Shown here: piece after piece, positions 24,521 through 31,489 of the stretch
Numbering within the stretch: position 1 is the stretch's first letter
How the letters are laid out: each line of letters starts with the position of its first letter
Assembly (NCBI RefSeq): GCF_002090075.1
Contig: NZ_BBRI01000002.1
Coordinates: 62,001 to 126,000 of the forward strand
DNA: 64,000 nucleotides
From: Demequina sp. NBRC 110052
GTDB taxonomy: Bacteria > Actinomycetota > Actinomycetes > Actinomycetales > Demequinaceae
Direction of reading: 5' to 3'
Notes under the pieces: generated by a model
Told to the model about the DNA's origin: nothing
The model's input: only the letters and a program-made list of their open reading frames with translations
Databases searched by the model: none
Made by a program: the position numbers and the translations under genes

Positions 24521-24976
24521 CTACGATTCGTCAGGAGAGCGCAGCTGCTCCCAGTCGCGAGGGCCCAGGTCCGGGATCGTGCGCTCGTAGTCGGTGTCGA
24601 ACAGCGACGAGGAGATCAGGTAGTCGGCGGTGGCCACGTTGGAGGCCATCGGGATGTTCCACAGCGCACCCAGACGCAGCAGCGCCTTGACGTCAGGATC
24701 GTGCGGCTGCGGCTCCAGCGGGTCCCAGAAGAAGATCAGCATGTCGATCGAACCCTCGGCGATACGACCGCCGATCTGCTGGTCTCCCCCCACGGGACCG
24801 GACAGGAAGCGGTGCACCGTGAGCCCGAGCTCGTACTCGAGCATGGTCCCTGTGGTGCCCGTGGCGTACAGGCGGTGAGGGGCCAGGCGCGACGTGTTGT
24901 ACCCCGCCCACTCCAGCAGCTCGACCTTCTTGTTGTCGTGCGCGACGAGGGCGATGTCGTGGATGACGGGCTTCAT
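24521..24976 (-). CDS. mgsA: Methylglyoxal synthase MgsA
   Basis: A protein of 151 aa that converts dihydroxyacetone phosphate to methylglyoxal and phosphate, a bypass used when sugar phosphates build up. Conserved parts are IALVAHDNKKVEL at the N-terminus, the phosphate-binding ATGTTG segment, LSGPVGGDQQIG with a catalytic Asp, and MLIFFWDPLEPQPHDPDVKALLR. The ATG at 24976 follows GAGGAG at good spacing. The gene lies 58 bases downstream of the tRNA on the same strand, and no promoter is obvious between them, so a tRNA-mgsA transcript is possible. Confidence 0.95.
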   Translation of the reverse strand: MKPVIHDIALVAHDNKKVELLEWAGYNTSRLAPHRLYATGTTGTMLEYELGLTVHRFLSGPVGGDQQIGGRIAEGSIDMLIFFWDPLEPQPHDPDVKALLRLGALWNIPMASNVATADYLISSSLFDTDYERTIPDLGPRDWEQLRSPDES

Positions 24977-25002
24977 GGCGTGCTCCTCGGGCTCGACTCT
25001 CG

Positions 25003-25030
25003 GCGACCGTGCAGTGCGCCGAACGGTCGC
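25003..25030. other. Hairpin between the tRNA gene and mgsA
   Basis: GCGACCGT at 25003-25010 pairs exactly with ACGGTCGC at 25023-25030 around a 12-base loop. It lies just downstream of the tRNA 3' end on the minus strand. It could be a weak terminator, a processing element or part of the mgsA leader. No T-run follows on the minus strand. Confidence 0.4.
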
Positions 25031-25034
25031 GCAG

Positions 25035-25108
25035 TGCCCCGAGTGGGATTCGAACCCACACTGGTGCGGGTTTGAGCCGCATGCCTCTGCCAGTTGGGCT
25101 ATCGGGGC
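25035..25108 (-). tRNA. tRNA with anticodon CAA (formally Leu) but short variable arm
   Basis: The minus strand folds into a full cloverleaf of 73 nt plus discriminator A. It has a 7-bp acceptor stem GCCCCGA/TCGGGGC, a D-arm with GCC/GGC pairs, and a 5-bp anticodon stem TGCGG/CCGCA. The anticodon loop is CTCAAAC (anticodon CAA), and the T-arm is GTGGG-TTCGAAT-CCCAC. The variable region is only five bases (CCAGT). The anticodon reads the Leu codon UUG, yet bacterial leucine tRNAs normally have a long class II variable arm. No CCA is encoded. Automatic tools would call tRNA-Leu(CAA); the amino acid it really carries is uncertain. Confidence 0.85.
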
Positions 25109-25124
25109 GCGACGACTAGGCTAG
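25094..25124. promoter_or_regulatory. Overlapping divergent promoters of the tRNA and the ANTAR regulator
   Basis: On the plus strand TTGGGC (25094-25099) and TAGGCT (25117-25122) are 17 bases apart and end seven bases before the GTG at 25130. On the minus strand the near-palindrome CTAGGCTAG also reads TAGCCT (25123-25118), nine bases before the tRNA 5' end. The two -10 boxes use the same bases, and the plus-strand -35 lies inside the tRNA gene (D-arm). Confidence 0.5.
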
Positions 25125-25129
25125 CGCCT

Positions 25130-25753
25130 GTGACTGACGAGAACGACACGACGCCGGCCAGCGCCCCGGCGTCCCCCGAGAAGATACGCCGCGCAGTGGT
25201 GGCCGAGGACGAGGCGCTCATCCGTATGGACATCGTGGAGACCCTCCGCGAGGGCGGCTACGACGTCGTGGGCGAGGCGGGCAACGGCGAGGAGGCGATC
25301 GCTCTTGCGAAGGAGCTGAAGCCGGACGTCGTGGTCATGGACGTGAAGATGCCCGTCATGGACGGCATCACCGCGGCCGAGCAGATCGCGAAGGAGCGCG
25401 TCGCGCCGGTAGTGCTGCTCACGGCGTTCTCGCAGACTGAGCTCGTCGAGCGCGCGCGCGACGCGGGCGCGATGGCATACGTGGTCAAGCCCTTCACTCC
25501 CGGCGACCTGCTTCCCGCAGTGGCCATCGCGGCGTCGCGGTATCAGGAGATCCGCGCCCTCGAGAACGAGATCGCCGACATCAACGAGCGGATGGAGACG
25601 CGCAAGAAGGTCGAGCGCGCCAAGGGTCTGCTGATGGAGAAGATGAAGCTCAACGAGCCCGAGTCGTTCCGCTGGATCCAGAAGACGTCGATGGACCGGC
25701 GCCTCACGATGCGCGAGGTCGCTGAGGCCGTCATCGACCAGATGGGCAAGTAG
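25130..25753 (+). CDS. ANTAR-domain response regulator (PdtaR-like)
   Basis: A protein of 207 aa. The receiver domain (about residues 20-135) has the acidic pair Glu26/Asp27, phospho-acceptor Asp71 in VVMDVKMP, Thr in LLTAFS and Lys in YVVKPF. A coiled-coil linker (EIADINERMETRKKVERAKG) leads into the RNA-binding ANTAR domain ending in MREVAEAVIDQMGK. Such regulators are phosphorylated by a sensor kinase and bind paired hairpins in nascent RNA to prevent termination. The mycobacterial relative is PdtaR. No kinase gene is adjacent. GTG 25130 is chosen because an earlier in-frame ATG at 25094 lies within the tRNA gene. The transcript may be leaderless. Confidence 0.9.
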   Translation: MTDENDTTPASAPASPEKIRRAVVAEDEALIRMDIVETLREGGYDVVGEAGNGEEAIALAKELKPDVVVMDVKMPVMDGITAAEQIAKERVAPVVLLTAFSQTELVERARDAGAMAYVVKPFTPGDLLPAVAIAASRYQEIRALENEIADINERMETRKKVERAKGLLMEKMKLNEPESFRWIQKTSMDRRLTMREVAEAVIDQMGK

Positions 25754-25770
25754 CGCTGCACTCCGTGCTT

Positions 25771-25806
25771 CGAAGGGGCCCGCACCGACAGGTGCGGGCC
25801 CCTTCG
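25771..25806 (+). terminator. Terminator of the ANTAR regulator gene
   Basis: A 16-bp perfect stem (CGAAGGGGCCCGCACC and its complement) closes on the loop GACA and is followed by TCGTCTTT, a modest T-rich tail. Confidence 0.88.
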
Positions 25807-25919
25807 TCGTCTTTGGGAGCAGCTCGCCAGTGAGGGGTCGGGCCGAGCCGTCGTGAGGAGCGCCTTCGCGGTCGAATGCGCGATCGGCGCTGGAAACCCG
25901 CATCCGACACCTGTCAAGG

Positions 25920-26039
25920 TCACGAAATCGTGATGATCGTGACGCGCCAGCGAAACAATGCGTCGCTAGGTTGGCGGCATCGAGTAGGGACCGTCCCTAC
26001 AGCGATGCGCTGGCGGCTCCGCCGCCAGTTTGGAGGAAA
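25920..26039 (+). promoter_or_regulatory. Three stacked palindromes ahead of the Liv binding-protein gene
   Basis: First, TCACGA-AA-TCGTGA at 25920-25933, with a further direct copy of TCGTGA at 25937-25942. Second, GTAGGGAC-C-GTCCCTAC at 25984-26000. Third, CTGGCGGC-TCC-GCCGCCAG at 26010-26028, followed by TTT and the ribosome-binding site GGAGGAAAG. The first two look like operator sites and the third like an RNA hairpin just before the ribosome-binding site. The 290-base gap 25754-26043 holds no other gene I can support. Confidence 0.5.
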
Positions 26040-26043
26040 GAAC

Positions 26044-27306
26044 ATGGCACGATGGAACACCATCGCTCGCGGCGGCGCCGTCCTCGCCGTCGCGACGCTG
26101 GCGCTCGCCGCCTGCTCGTCGGGCGACGACCCCGAGTCGAGTGAGACCGCCGGTGGCGGGGGTGGCTCGACCGACCCGCTGATCGTCGGCTCGCTGCTTC
26201 CGCTCACGGGTTCGCTGGCCTTCCTCGGCCCGCCCGAGGTCGCGGGAGTCGACCTGGCGATCAAGGAGATCAACGAGGCCGGTGGCGTGCTCGGCTCGCC
26301 CGTCGAGGTCGTCCACTCCGACTCGTCCGACACCGCGAACCCGCAGATCGCCGCACAGTCCGTGGCCGACATGATCTCTGACGGCGTGTCCGCGATCGTC
26401 GGTGCCGCGTCGTCGTCCGTGTCGCTGAACGTCGTGGATGACATCGCCGCGGCGGAGGTCGTGCAGATCTCGCCCGCGAACACCTCGACCGCGCTCTCGG
26501 GCTACTCGCCCTACTACTTCCGCGTGGCCCCGCCGGACACCGTCCAGGGCTCGGCGCTCGCCAACCTCATCATCGACGACGGCTACTCGAGCGTCGGCAT
26601 CCTCGTGTTCGAGGACGACTACGGCACGTCGCTGCGCGACGTCATCGTGGGTGTGATGGACGAGAACGGCGTGGACGTCACCTACGGCACGACCGAGACG
26701 TTCGACCCGACCGCCTCGAACTACACCGCTGAGGTGCAGGCGATCATGGCGACCAACCCCGAGGCGATCGTGCTGATCGCGTTCGAGCAGACCGTCCAGG
26801 TCCTGCCCGAGCTCCTCGGCGCCGGATTCTCCGCAGAGAACCTGTACATGGTCGACGGCAACACCGCCGACTACTCGGCGGACTTCGACCCGGGCACGCT
26901 CGTGGGTGCGAAGGGCACGATCCCCGGCGCGAACCCGACCGAGGACTTCCAGGAGCTGCTGAACAGCGTCGCTCCTGAGCCTCTGACGTCGTTCGCGTAC
27001 GGTCCCGAGTCCTACGACGCCACCATGCTGGTCGCCCTCGCCGCGATCAAGGCAGGCGCCACCGACGGTCCGAGCATCCAGGCGAACCTCGCCGCCGTCT
27101 CTGGTTCCACCGGCGGCACCGAGTGCGACACGTTCTCCGCGTGCGTCGAGCTTCTCGACGCAGGCGAGGAGATCACCTACGTCGCCGTGTCGGGCTCCGG
27201 TCCGATCAACGTGGACAACGACCCCTCCTCCGCCTTCATCGGCGTGTACGAGTACGACGAGAACAACGTTCCCGTCTGGGTCGACGCCGTCTTCGGCGAG
27301 GTCTGA
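26044..27306 (+). CDS. Branched-chain amino-acid ABC transporter substrate-binding lipoprotein
   Basis: A protein of 420 aa with a lipoprotein signal (lipobox LAAC, Cys24) and a Gly/Ser-rich linker, then a periplasmic-binding-protein type I fold. LIVGSLLPLTGSLAFLG at the start of the domain and AIKEINEAGGVLGSPVEVV are typical of LivK/Leu-Ile-Val binding proteins. A Cys pair near the C-terminus (ECDTFSACVEL) may form a disulfide. It should capture branched-chain amino acids or a related ligand outside the membrane for the LivHMGF importer coded downstream on the other strand. ATG 26044 follows a strong GGAGGAAAG site. The exact ligand cannot be read from sequence. Confidence 0.88.
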   Translation: MARWNTIARGGAVLAVATLALAACSSGDDPESSETAGGGGGSTDPLIVGSLLPLTGSLAFLGPPEVAGVDLAIKEINEAGGVLGSPVEVVHSDSSDTANPQIAAQSVADMISDGVSAIVGAASSSVSLNVVDDIAAAEVVQISPANTSTALSGYSPYYFRVAPPDTVQGSALANLIIDDGYSSVGILVFEDDYGTSLRDVIVGVMDENGVDVTYGTTETFDPTASNYTAEVQAIMATNPEAIVLIAFEQTVQVLPELLGAGFSAENLYMVDGNTADYSADFDPGTLVGAKGTIPGANPTEDFQELLNSVAPEPLTSFAYGPESYDATMLVALAAIKAGATDGPSIQANLAAVSGSTGGTECDTFSACVELLDAGEEITYVAVSGSGPINVDNDPSSAFIGVYEYDENNVPVWVDAVFGEV

Positions 27307-27326
27307 TCCTCAGCACCGCTGACGCG

Positions 27327-27356
27327 AAGGGCCCCCGGCTTCGGCCGGGGGCCCTT
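27327..27356 (+). terminator. Terminator of the binding-protein gene
   Basis: A 13-bp perfect stem (AAGGGCCCCCGGC and complement) with a TTCG tetraloop, a very stable RNA hairpin. It lies 21 bases after the stop codon. Confidence 0.92.
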
Positions 27357-27629
27357 TCGCATGCCCGACGCGACGGCCGAGTCGCACTGTGGTCCCGCCA
27401 CAGACGGGACGGAAGGGGTCGCGTGATGCCCGAAGCGGCGCTCAGGAGGGTGCTGGACGCGCGGGTCTCCAGGGTCGGGCGTCGCGGATGCCACACCTGT
27501 GCCGAAGTGACGGTGAGAGCGACGCACTGTGGCCGCCACGGGCCTGTCGGATCGCCTCCACCGTCACTCCTGTCCGGGTGCGAGGCTGCGGAACCCGGAG
27601 GCCTCCCTATACGGGGCTACGACGGCACG
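27357..27629. other. Gene-free stretch between the convergent Liv transcription units
   Basis: No credible coding region is seen; the open frames here are Arg/Pro-rich and lack ribosome-binding sites. The ten-base word CGCACTGTGG occurs twice (27383-27392 and 27523-27532). The first copy forms the inverted repeat CTGTGG-TCCCG-CCACAG at 27387-27403. The function is unknown. Confidence 0.4.
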
Positions 27630-27669
27630 CACGAGGGCCCCGTCACGTTGCGGTGACGGGGCCCTCGTG
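27630..27669 (-). terminator. Terminator of the livHMGF operon
   Basis: A 17-bp perfect stem with a six-base loop (GTTGCG) lies 15 bases beyond the livF stop on the minus strand. The right arm contains GTGACGGGGCCCTCGTG. It is separate from the plus-strand terminator of the binding protein, so each convergent unit has its own. Confidence 0.88.
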
Positions 27670-27684
27670 ACGGGTGTGCTGAGG

Positions 27685-28413
27685 CTACGCGCCGAGCGTT
27701 CCCAGGTAGAGCTCGATGACCTTGGGGTCCTTGAGAAGCTCCTGGCCAGTCGCCGTGTACGCGGAGGTGCCTTGATCCAAGACGTAGCCGCGATCCGCGA
27801 TCTGGAGGCAGCGTCGGGCGTTCTGCTCGACCATGATGACCGTGACGCCGGTGCGATTGATGTCGCGGGTTCGCACGAAGGTCTCGTCCTGACGGACAGG
27901 GGAGAGGCCGGCGGAGGGCTCGTCGAGCAGGAGCACGTGAGGATCCATCATGAGCGCGCGTGCCATGGCGACCATCTGGCGCTCACCGCCTGACAGCGAG
28001 CCCGCGCGCTGATGGCGACGTTCCCCGAGCACGGGGAAGATGTCGATCACGCGGTCGAAGTTCTCGCGGAACTTCTTGTGTGCCTGGTAGCTGCCCATCT
28101 CGAGGTTCTCCTCGATGGTGAGCGAAGGGAACACGTTGTTGGTCTGCGGGACGAAGCCGATGCCCTTGTGCACCAGCTGGTCGGCGCGCATGTTCGTGAT
28201 GTCCTCGCCGGACAGCGACACCGTGCCGGAGCGGATCGGCACCAGGCCGAACAGCGCCTTGAGGAACGTCGACTTGCCCGCTCCGTTCGGGCCGATGATG
28301 CCGATCAGCTCGCCCTCGCGAACCTCCATCGAGCATCCATTGAGGATGTCGATGCCGGGAAGATAGCCGGCGATGATGTCGTCGGCGTGCAGGATGACAG
28401 GTGCGTCGTTCAC
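27685..28413 (-). CDS. livF: Branched-chain amino-acid ABC transporter ATPase LivF
   Basis: A cytoplasmic ATPase of 242 aa. It has Walker A GPNGAGKST (residues 41-49), the Q-loop in FVPQTNNVF, signature LSGGERQ and Walker B VLLLDEPSAGLSP. The switch region MVEQNAR has Gln, as is usual for LivF. With LivG it powers uptake through LivH and LivM. The GTG start at 28413 directly abuts the livG stop (TAAGTG), so the genes are coupled. It is the last gene of the operon. Confidence 0.93.
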   Translation of the reverse strand: MNDAPVILHADDIIAGYLPGIDILNGCSMEVREGELIGIIGPNGAGKSTFLKALFGLVPIRSGTVSLSGEDITNMRADQLVHKGIGFVPQTNNVFPSLTIEENLEMGSYQAHKKFRENFDRVIDIFPVLGERRHQRAGSLSGGERQMVAMARALMMDPHVLLLDEPSAGLSPVRQDETFVRTRDINRTGVTVIMVEQNARRCLQIADRGYVLDQGTSAYTATGQELLKDPKVIELYLGTLGA

Positions 28414-29295
28414 TTACCGCTCCTCGAACAGATCGGTGTCGTGGTGCGAGCCCAGGTAGGCGTCCTGCACCGCGGCGTTGGCCATGACGGTGTCCGGCGG
28501 GCCCTCGGCGATGATCTTGCCTTCGGCCATGACCACCACCCAGTCGGAGATGCGGCGCACCATGTGCATGTCGTGCTCCACGAAGAGCACGGTGACGCCC
28601 TCCTTCTTGAGCTCGACGATGTGGTCCAGCAGCGACTCGGTGAGAGCAGGGTTGACGCCCGCCATCGGCTCGTCGAGCATGACGATCTCCGGGTCGGACA
28701 TGAGCGCGCGCGCCATCTCGAGCAGCTTGCGCTGACCCCCGGAGAGCTCACCCGCATAGTCGTTCTTCTTGGCGTCGAGCTTGAAGCGAACGAGCAGCTC
28801 CTCCGCCTTGGCCGTGATCTCCGCCTCCTGCTTGCGCCACAGCGCGGGGAACAGTGCACGGAAGAAGTTCTCTCCGACCTGCTGAGCGGCGCCCAGCCGC
28901 ATGTTCTCCATGACGGTCATGCGGGAGAGCGCCTTGGTGAGCTGGAACGTGCGCACCATGCCGGAGCGCGCGACCTGCGCGGGCGACTTCGAGTGGAGCG
29001 AGAAGCCGTTGAACGACCACTCGCCCTCCTGCGGCCGGTCGAAGCCGGTGAGCAGGTTGAAGAACGTCGACTTGCCGGCGCCGTTGGGGCCGATCAGAGC
29101 CGTGATGGCGTTGCGCTGGACCTCGAAGTGCGCGACGTCCACCGCGGTGAGTCCGCCGAAGCGGCGCTTCACGTGGTCGGCGACGATGATCTTGTCCATC
29201 TTCGGGGCGCCCGGCTCGTGCGGGACGTTCGCGAACGGATCCTTGCTGCTCTTGGGGTTCTTGCCGCTCTTGGCAGGCGTGGCCTTGTCAGTCAT
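28414..29295 (-). CDS. livG: Branched-chain amino-acid ABC transporter ATPase LivG
   Basis: A protein of 293 aa. Walker A GPNGAGKST is at residues 69-77, followed by FQLTKALSRMTVMENM, signature LSGGQRKLLE, Walker B IVMLDEPMAGVNP and switch His in FVEHDMHMV. LivG is usually about 255 aa. This one has an extra Lys/Pro/Ser-rich N-terminal stretch of about 33 residues before DKIIVADHVKRRFGG, so a shorter start at Met33 (PKMDKII) is possible. The ATG at 29295 overlaps the livM end by eight bases, which supports the longer form. Confidence 0.92.
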   Translation of the reverse strand: MTDKATPAKSGKNPKSSKDPFANVPHEPGAPKMDKIIVADHVKRRFGGLTAVDVAHFEVQRNAITALIGPNGAGKSTFFNLLTGFDRPQEGEWSFNGFSLHSKSPAQVARSGMVRTFQLTKALSRMTVMENMRLGAAQQVGENFFRALFPALWRKQEAEITAKAEELLVRFKLDAKKNDYAGELSGGQRKLLEMARALMSDPEIVMLDEPMAGVNPALTESLLDHIVELKKEGVTVLFVEHDMHMVRRISDWVVVMAEGKIIAEGPPDTVMANAAVQDAYLGSHHDTDLFEER

Positions 29296-30271
29296 TGATC
29301 GCCAGCTCCCTCCGGTTGCCGAGGATGCCCTGTGGTCGGAAGATCACGAGCAGCATCAGGGTGACTCCCACGAGCACGAGCGAGAAGGGCTCGCGCTCCG
29401 TGGCCGCCATCCAGGTCTCGGGGATGAACATCGCCGCGAGACTGCGCACGAGGACGAGCGCGGTCCAGAAGATGATCGACCCGAGAATCGGACCGAACAC
29501 GGTGGCCGCGCCGCCGAGCAGCAGCAGGGTCCACAGCCAGAACGTGGTGGGGCGGCCCATGGAGTCCGGCTGAACGGCTGCGGAGAATGACCACAGCACG
29601 CCGCCCAGTGCGCCGATGACGCCTCCGATCACGAGCGCCTGCATCTTGTACGCGTACACGTTCTTGCCGAGCGAGCGCACGGCGTCCTCGTCCTCACGGA
29701 TGCCCTTGAGCACGCGGCCCCACGGCGAGTTCGAGAGGCGCCAGAACAGCAGCGCGAACAGCCCTACGACGGACCATCCGACGAGCACCAGGAACCACGA
29801 CGTGGACGCCGTGCCGTGCATCGTGAACGGTCCGATGGTGATCTGCTCCGACGGGAACGGGGAGAGCGACTCGAAGGGCTCCTTGTAGTCGGAGCCGCGA
29901 ATGCCGGTCGAACCACCGGTGATGTTCTTCATCACGGACGATCGGCCGAGGAATCTCACGAACTCCGCGGCGGCGATCGTCACGATCGCCAGATAGTCGC
30001 CTCGCAGCTTGAGCGTGGGCCATCCGAGGATGAGCCCGAACACGACGGCGAGCAGCATGGCGACGATGAGGCCGAGCACCATGCCTCCGCCCTCGCGGAC
30101 GGTGATGGCGTAGCCGTACATGCCCACCAGCATGAAGCCGGCGTGTCCCATGTTGAGCAGCCCGGTGAGGCCGAAGTGGAAGTTGAGCCCGATCGCGGCA
30201 AGCGCGAAGGCGGCCGTGGTGGGCGCAAAGATCTCGCGCCCTGCGTCGGTGAAGAGGTCGGCGAAGTCCAT
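29288..30271 (-). CDS. livM: Branched-chain amino-acid ABC transporter permease LivM
   Basis: A protein of 327 aa with about eight to nine hydrophobic segments. Typical LivM motifs are LNFHFGLTGLLNMGHAGFMLVGMYG near the N-terminus (key Gly-Leu-Leu-Asn-x-Gly-His-Ala), LRGDYLAIVTIAAAEFVR, the cytoplasmic coupling loop with GRVLKGIREDEDAVRSLGKNV, and the final FRPQGILG. It forms the membrane channel with LivH. It starts three bases after the livH stop and runs into livG. Length is normal for the family. Confidence 0.93.
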   Translation of the reverse strand: MDFADLFTDAGREIFAPTTAAFALAAIGLNFHFGLTGLLNMGHAGFMLVGMYGYAITVREGGGMVLGLIVAMLLAVVFGLILGWPTLKLRGDYLAIVTIAAAEFVRFLGRSSVMKNITGGSTGIRGSDYKEPFESLSPFPSEQITIGPFTMHGTASTSWFLVLVGWSVVGLFALLFWRLSNSPWGRVLKGIREDEDAVRSLGKNVYAYKMQALVIGGVIGALGGVLWSFSAAVQPDSMGRPTTFWLWTLLLLGGAATVFGPILGSIIFWTALVLVRSLAAMFIPETWMAATEREPFSLVLVGVTLMLLVIFRPQGILGNRRELAIND

Positions 30272-30274
30272 GGC

Positions 30275-31384
30275 CTATCCCACCCTTTCCGCTCGTCCCA
30301 GGATTCCCTGGGGTCGTACGAGGAGCACGCCGATGAGGATCACGAGCGCGGTGGCGACCTTGAGGTCCGCGGGCAGCCACAGCGTGGAGAGCTCGGCGAC
30401 GAGGCCGATCACGAGGGAGCCGACGAGTGCGCCGAACGGCTGGCCGAGTCCGCCGAGCGTGACGGCGGCGAACATCAGCAGCAGGAGGCGCGCACCCGCG
30501 TCGAAGGCCGTGCCCTGCTCGTACAGTCCAAGGAGGATTCCGCCGAGGCCCGCGAGGCCGGCGGCGAGGATCCACACGAGGCGGATGATCGACTCGACCT
30601 TGATGCCAGAGGCCGACGCGAGCGCGGGATTGTCGGACACCGCGCGGGTCGCGCGTCCCAGCCGCGTGCGCAGCAGGAAGTAGGAGACGCCGAGGAGGCA
30701 CAGGATGGCGATGAGCACCGACCACAGCGTCTGCGTGCTGATCTGCACGGGGCCGATCTGAAGGCGGTCCGCGATGCTGGTCGTCAGCCGCATGCGTCCG
30801 CCGCCCATCCACCACTGCAGCATGTTCAGCATCGCCAGCGAGAGGCCGATCGAGACGATCATCTGCTGGACGATGCCCACGCGACGGCGCCGCAGCGGGC
30901 TCCACAGGAACTTGTCCTGGAGCCAGCCGGTTCCCGCGGAGATCGCGACCGCGAGCAGCGCTGCGGGGATCAGCGGGATGCCGATGCCGAAGGTGCCTGG
31001 GATCAGCGGCAGGCTCACGTCGTCCGCGACGAGGAAGTAGGTCAGCACGGCGCCGAAGGACACCTGCTCCCCGTGCGCGAAGTTGCTCAGGCCCGTGGTG
31101 CCGTAGATGAGGGACAGGCCCACAGAGGCGAGAGCGAGAAGGCTTCCGAAGATGAGGCCGTTGACCACGGCTTGCAGCACTCTGCCGCTGCCCCCGGTGG
31201 TGGTCGTGGCGTCTGTGGTGGTCACGTCGTCGGTGCCGGCGTCGGCGGCGACCGCGTGGGTCGCGACGTCGGCCGCCTGAGCGCTGTCGGCGACGAGCAC
31301 GGAGAACACCGTGATCGCCGCTGCTGCCAGCACCAGGACGACGATCGCGCGCAGCCAGACGCGGCGATCATGGATGGTCGTCAC
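30275..31384 (-). CDS. livH: Branched-chain amino-acid ABC transporter permease LivH with N-terminal extension
   Basis: A protein of 369 aa. The permease core starts near residue 68 (LQAVVNGLIFGSLLALASVGLSLIYG) and includes NFAHGEQVSFGA, RRVGIVQQMIVSIGLSL and the terminal VRPQGILGRAERVG. Ahead of it is an extension of about 65 residues: a hydrophobic segment ending in DSAQA that resembles a signal peptide, then a polar Ala/Thr/Asp stretch (TTTDATTTTGG). LivH is usually about 290-310 aa without this. GTG 31384 is chosen because GGGAGGAAA lies five bases upstream; an ATG 69 bases earlier is also in frame but lacks a site. Confidence 0.88.
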   Translation of the reverse strand: MTTIHDRRVWLRAIVVLVLAAAAITVFSVLVADSAQAADVATHAVAADAGTDDVTTTDATTTTGGSGRVLQAVVNGLIFGSLLALASVGLSLIYGTTGLSNFAHGEQVSFGAVLTYFLVADDVSLPLIPGTFGIGIPLIPAALLAVAISAGTGWLQDKFLWSPLRRRRVGIVQQMIVSIGLSLAMLNMLQWWMGGGRMRLTTSIADRLQIGPVQISTQTLWSVLIAILCLLGVSYFLLRTRLGRATRAVSDNPALASASGIKVESIIRLVWILAAGLAGLGGILLGLYEQGTAFDAGARLLLLMFAAVTLGGLGQPFGALVGSLVIGLVAELSTLWLPADLKVATALVILIGVLLVRPQGILGRAERVG

Positions 31385-31410
31385 TGTTTCCTCCCAAGGT
31401 GGATTCCGAC

Positions 31411-31416
31411 AATGTA
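31411..31416 (-). promoter_or_regulatory. Candidate -10 element of the livHMGF operon
   Basis: TACATT on the minus strand lies 26 bases ahead of the livH GTG, with the ribosome-binding site between. No clear -35 box is seen at standard spacing. Confidence 0.35.
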
Positions 31417-31489
31417 GACCAGGGATGTTTCGGGCGTGTAGCGATTCGGTCACATAGGAGGCAGGATTCCACCACTAATCGGGCAGGTG

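Noticed and set aside
27389-27670. Open frames in the Liv intergenic gap as a possible small gene
   Set aside because: They are Arg/Pro-rich, lack a ribosome-binding site, overlap the terminator hairpin and show no GC-position pattern of coding sequence.
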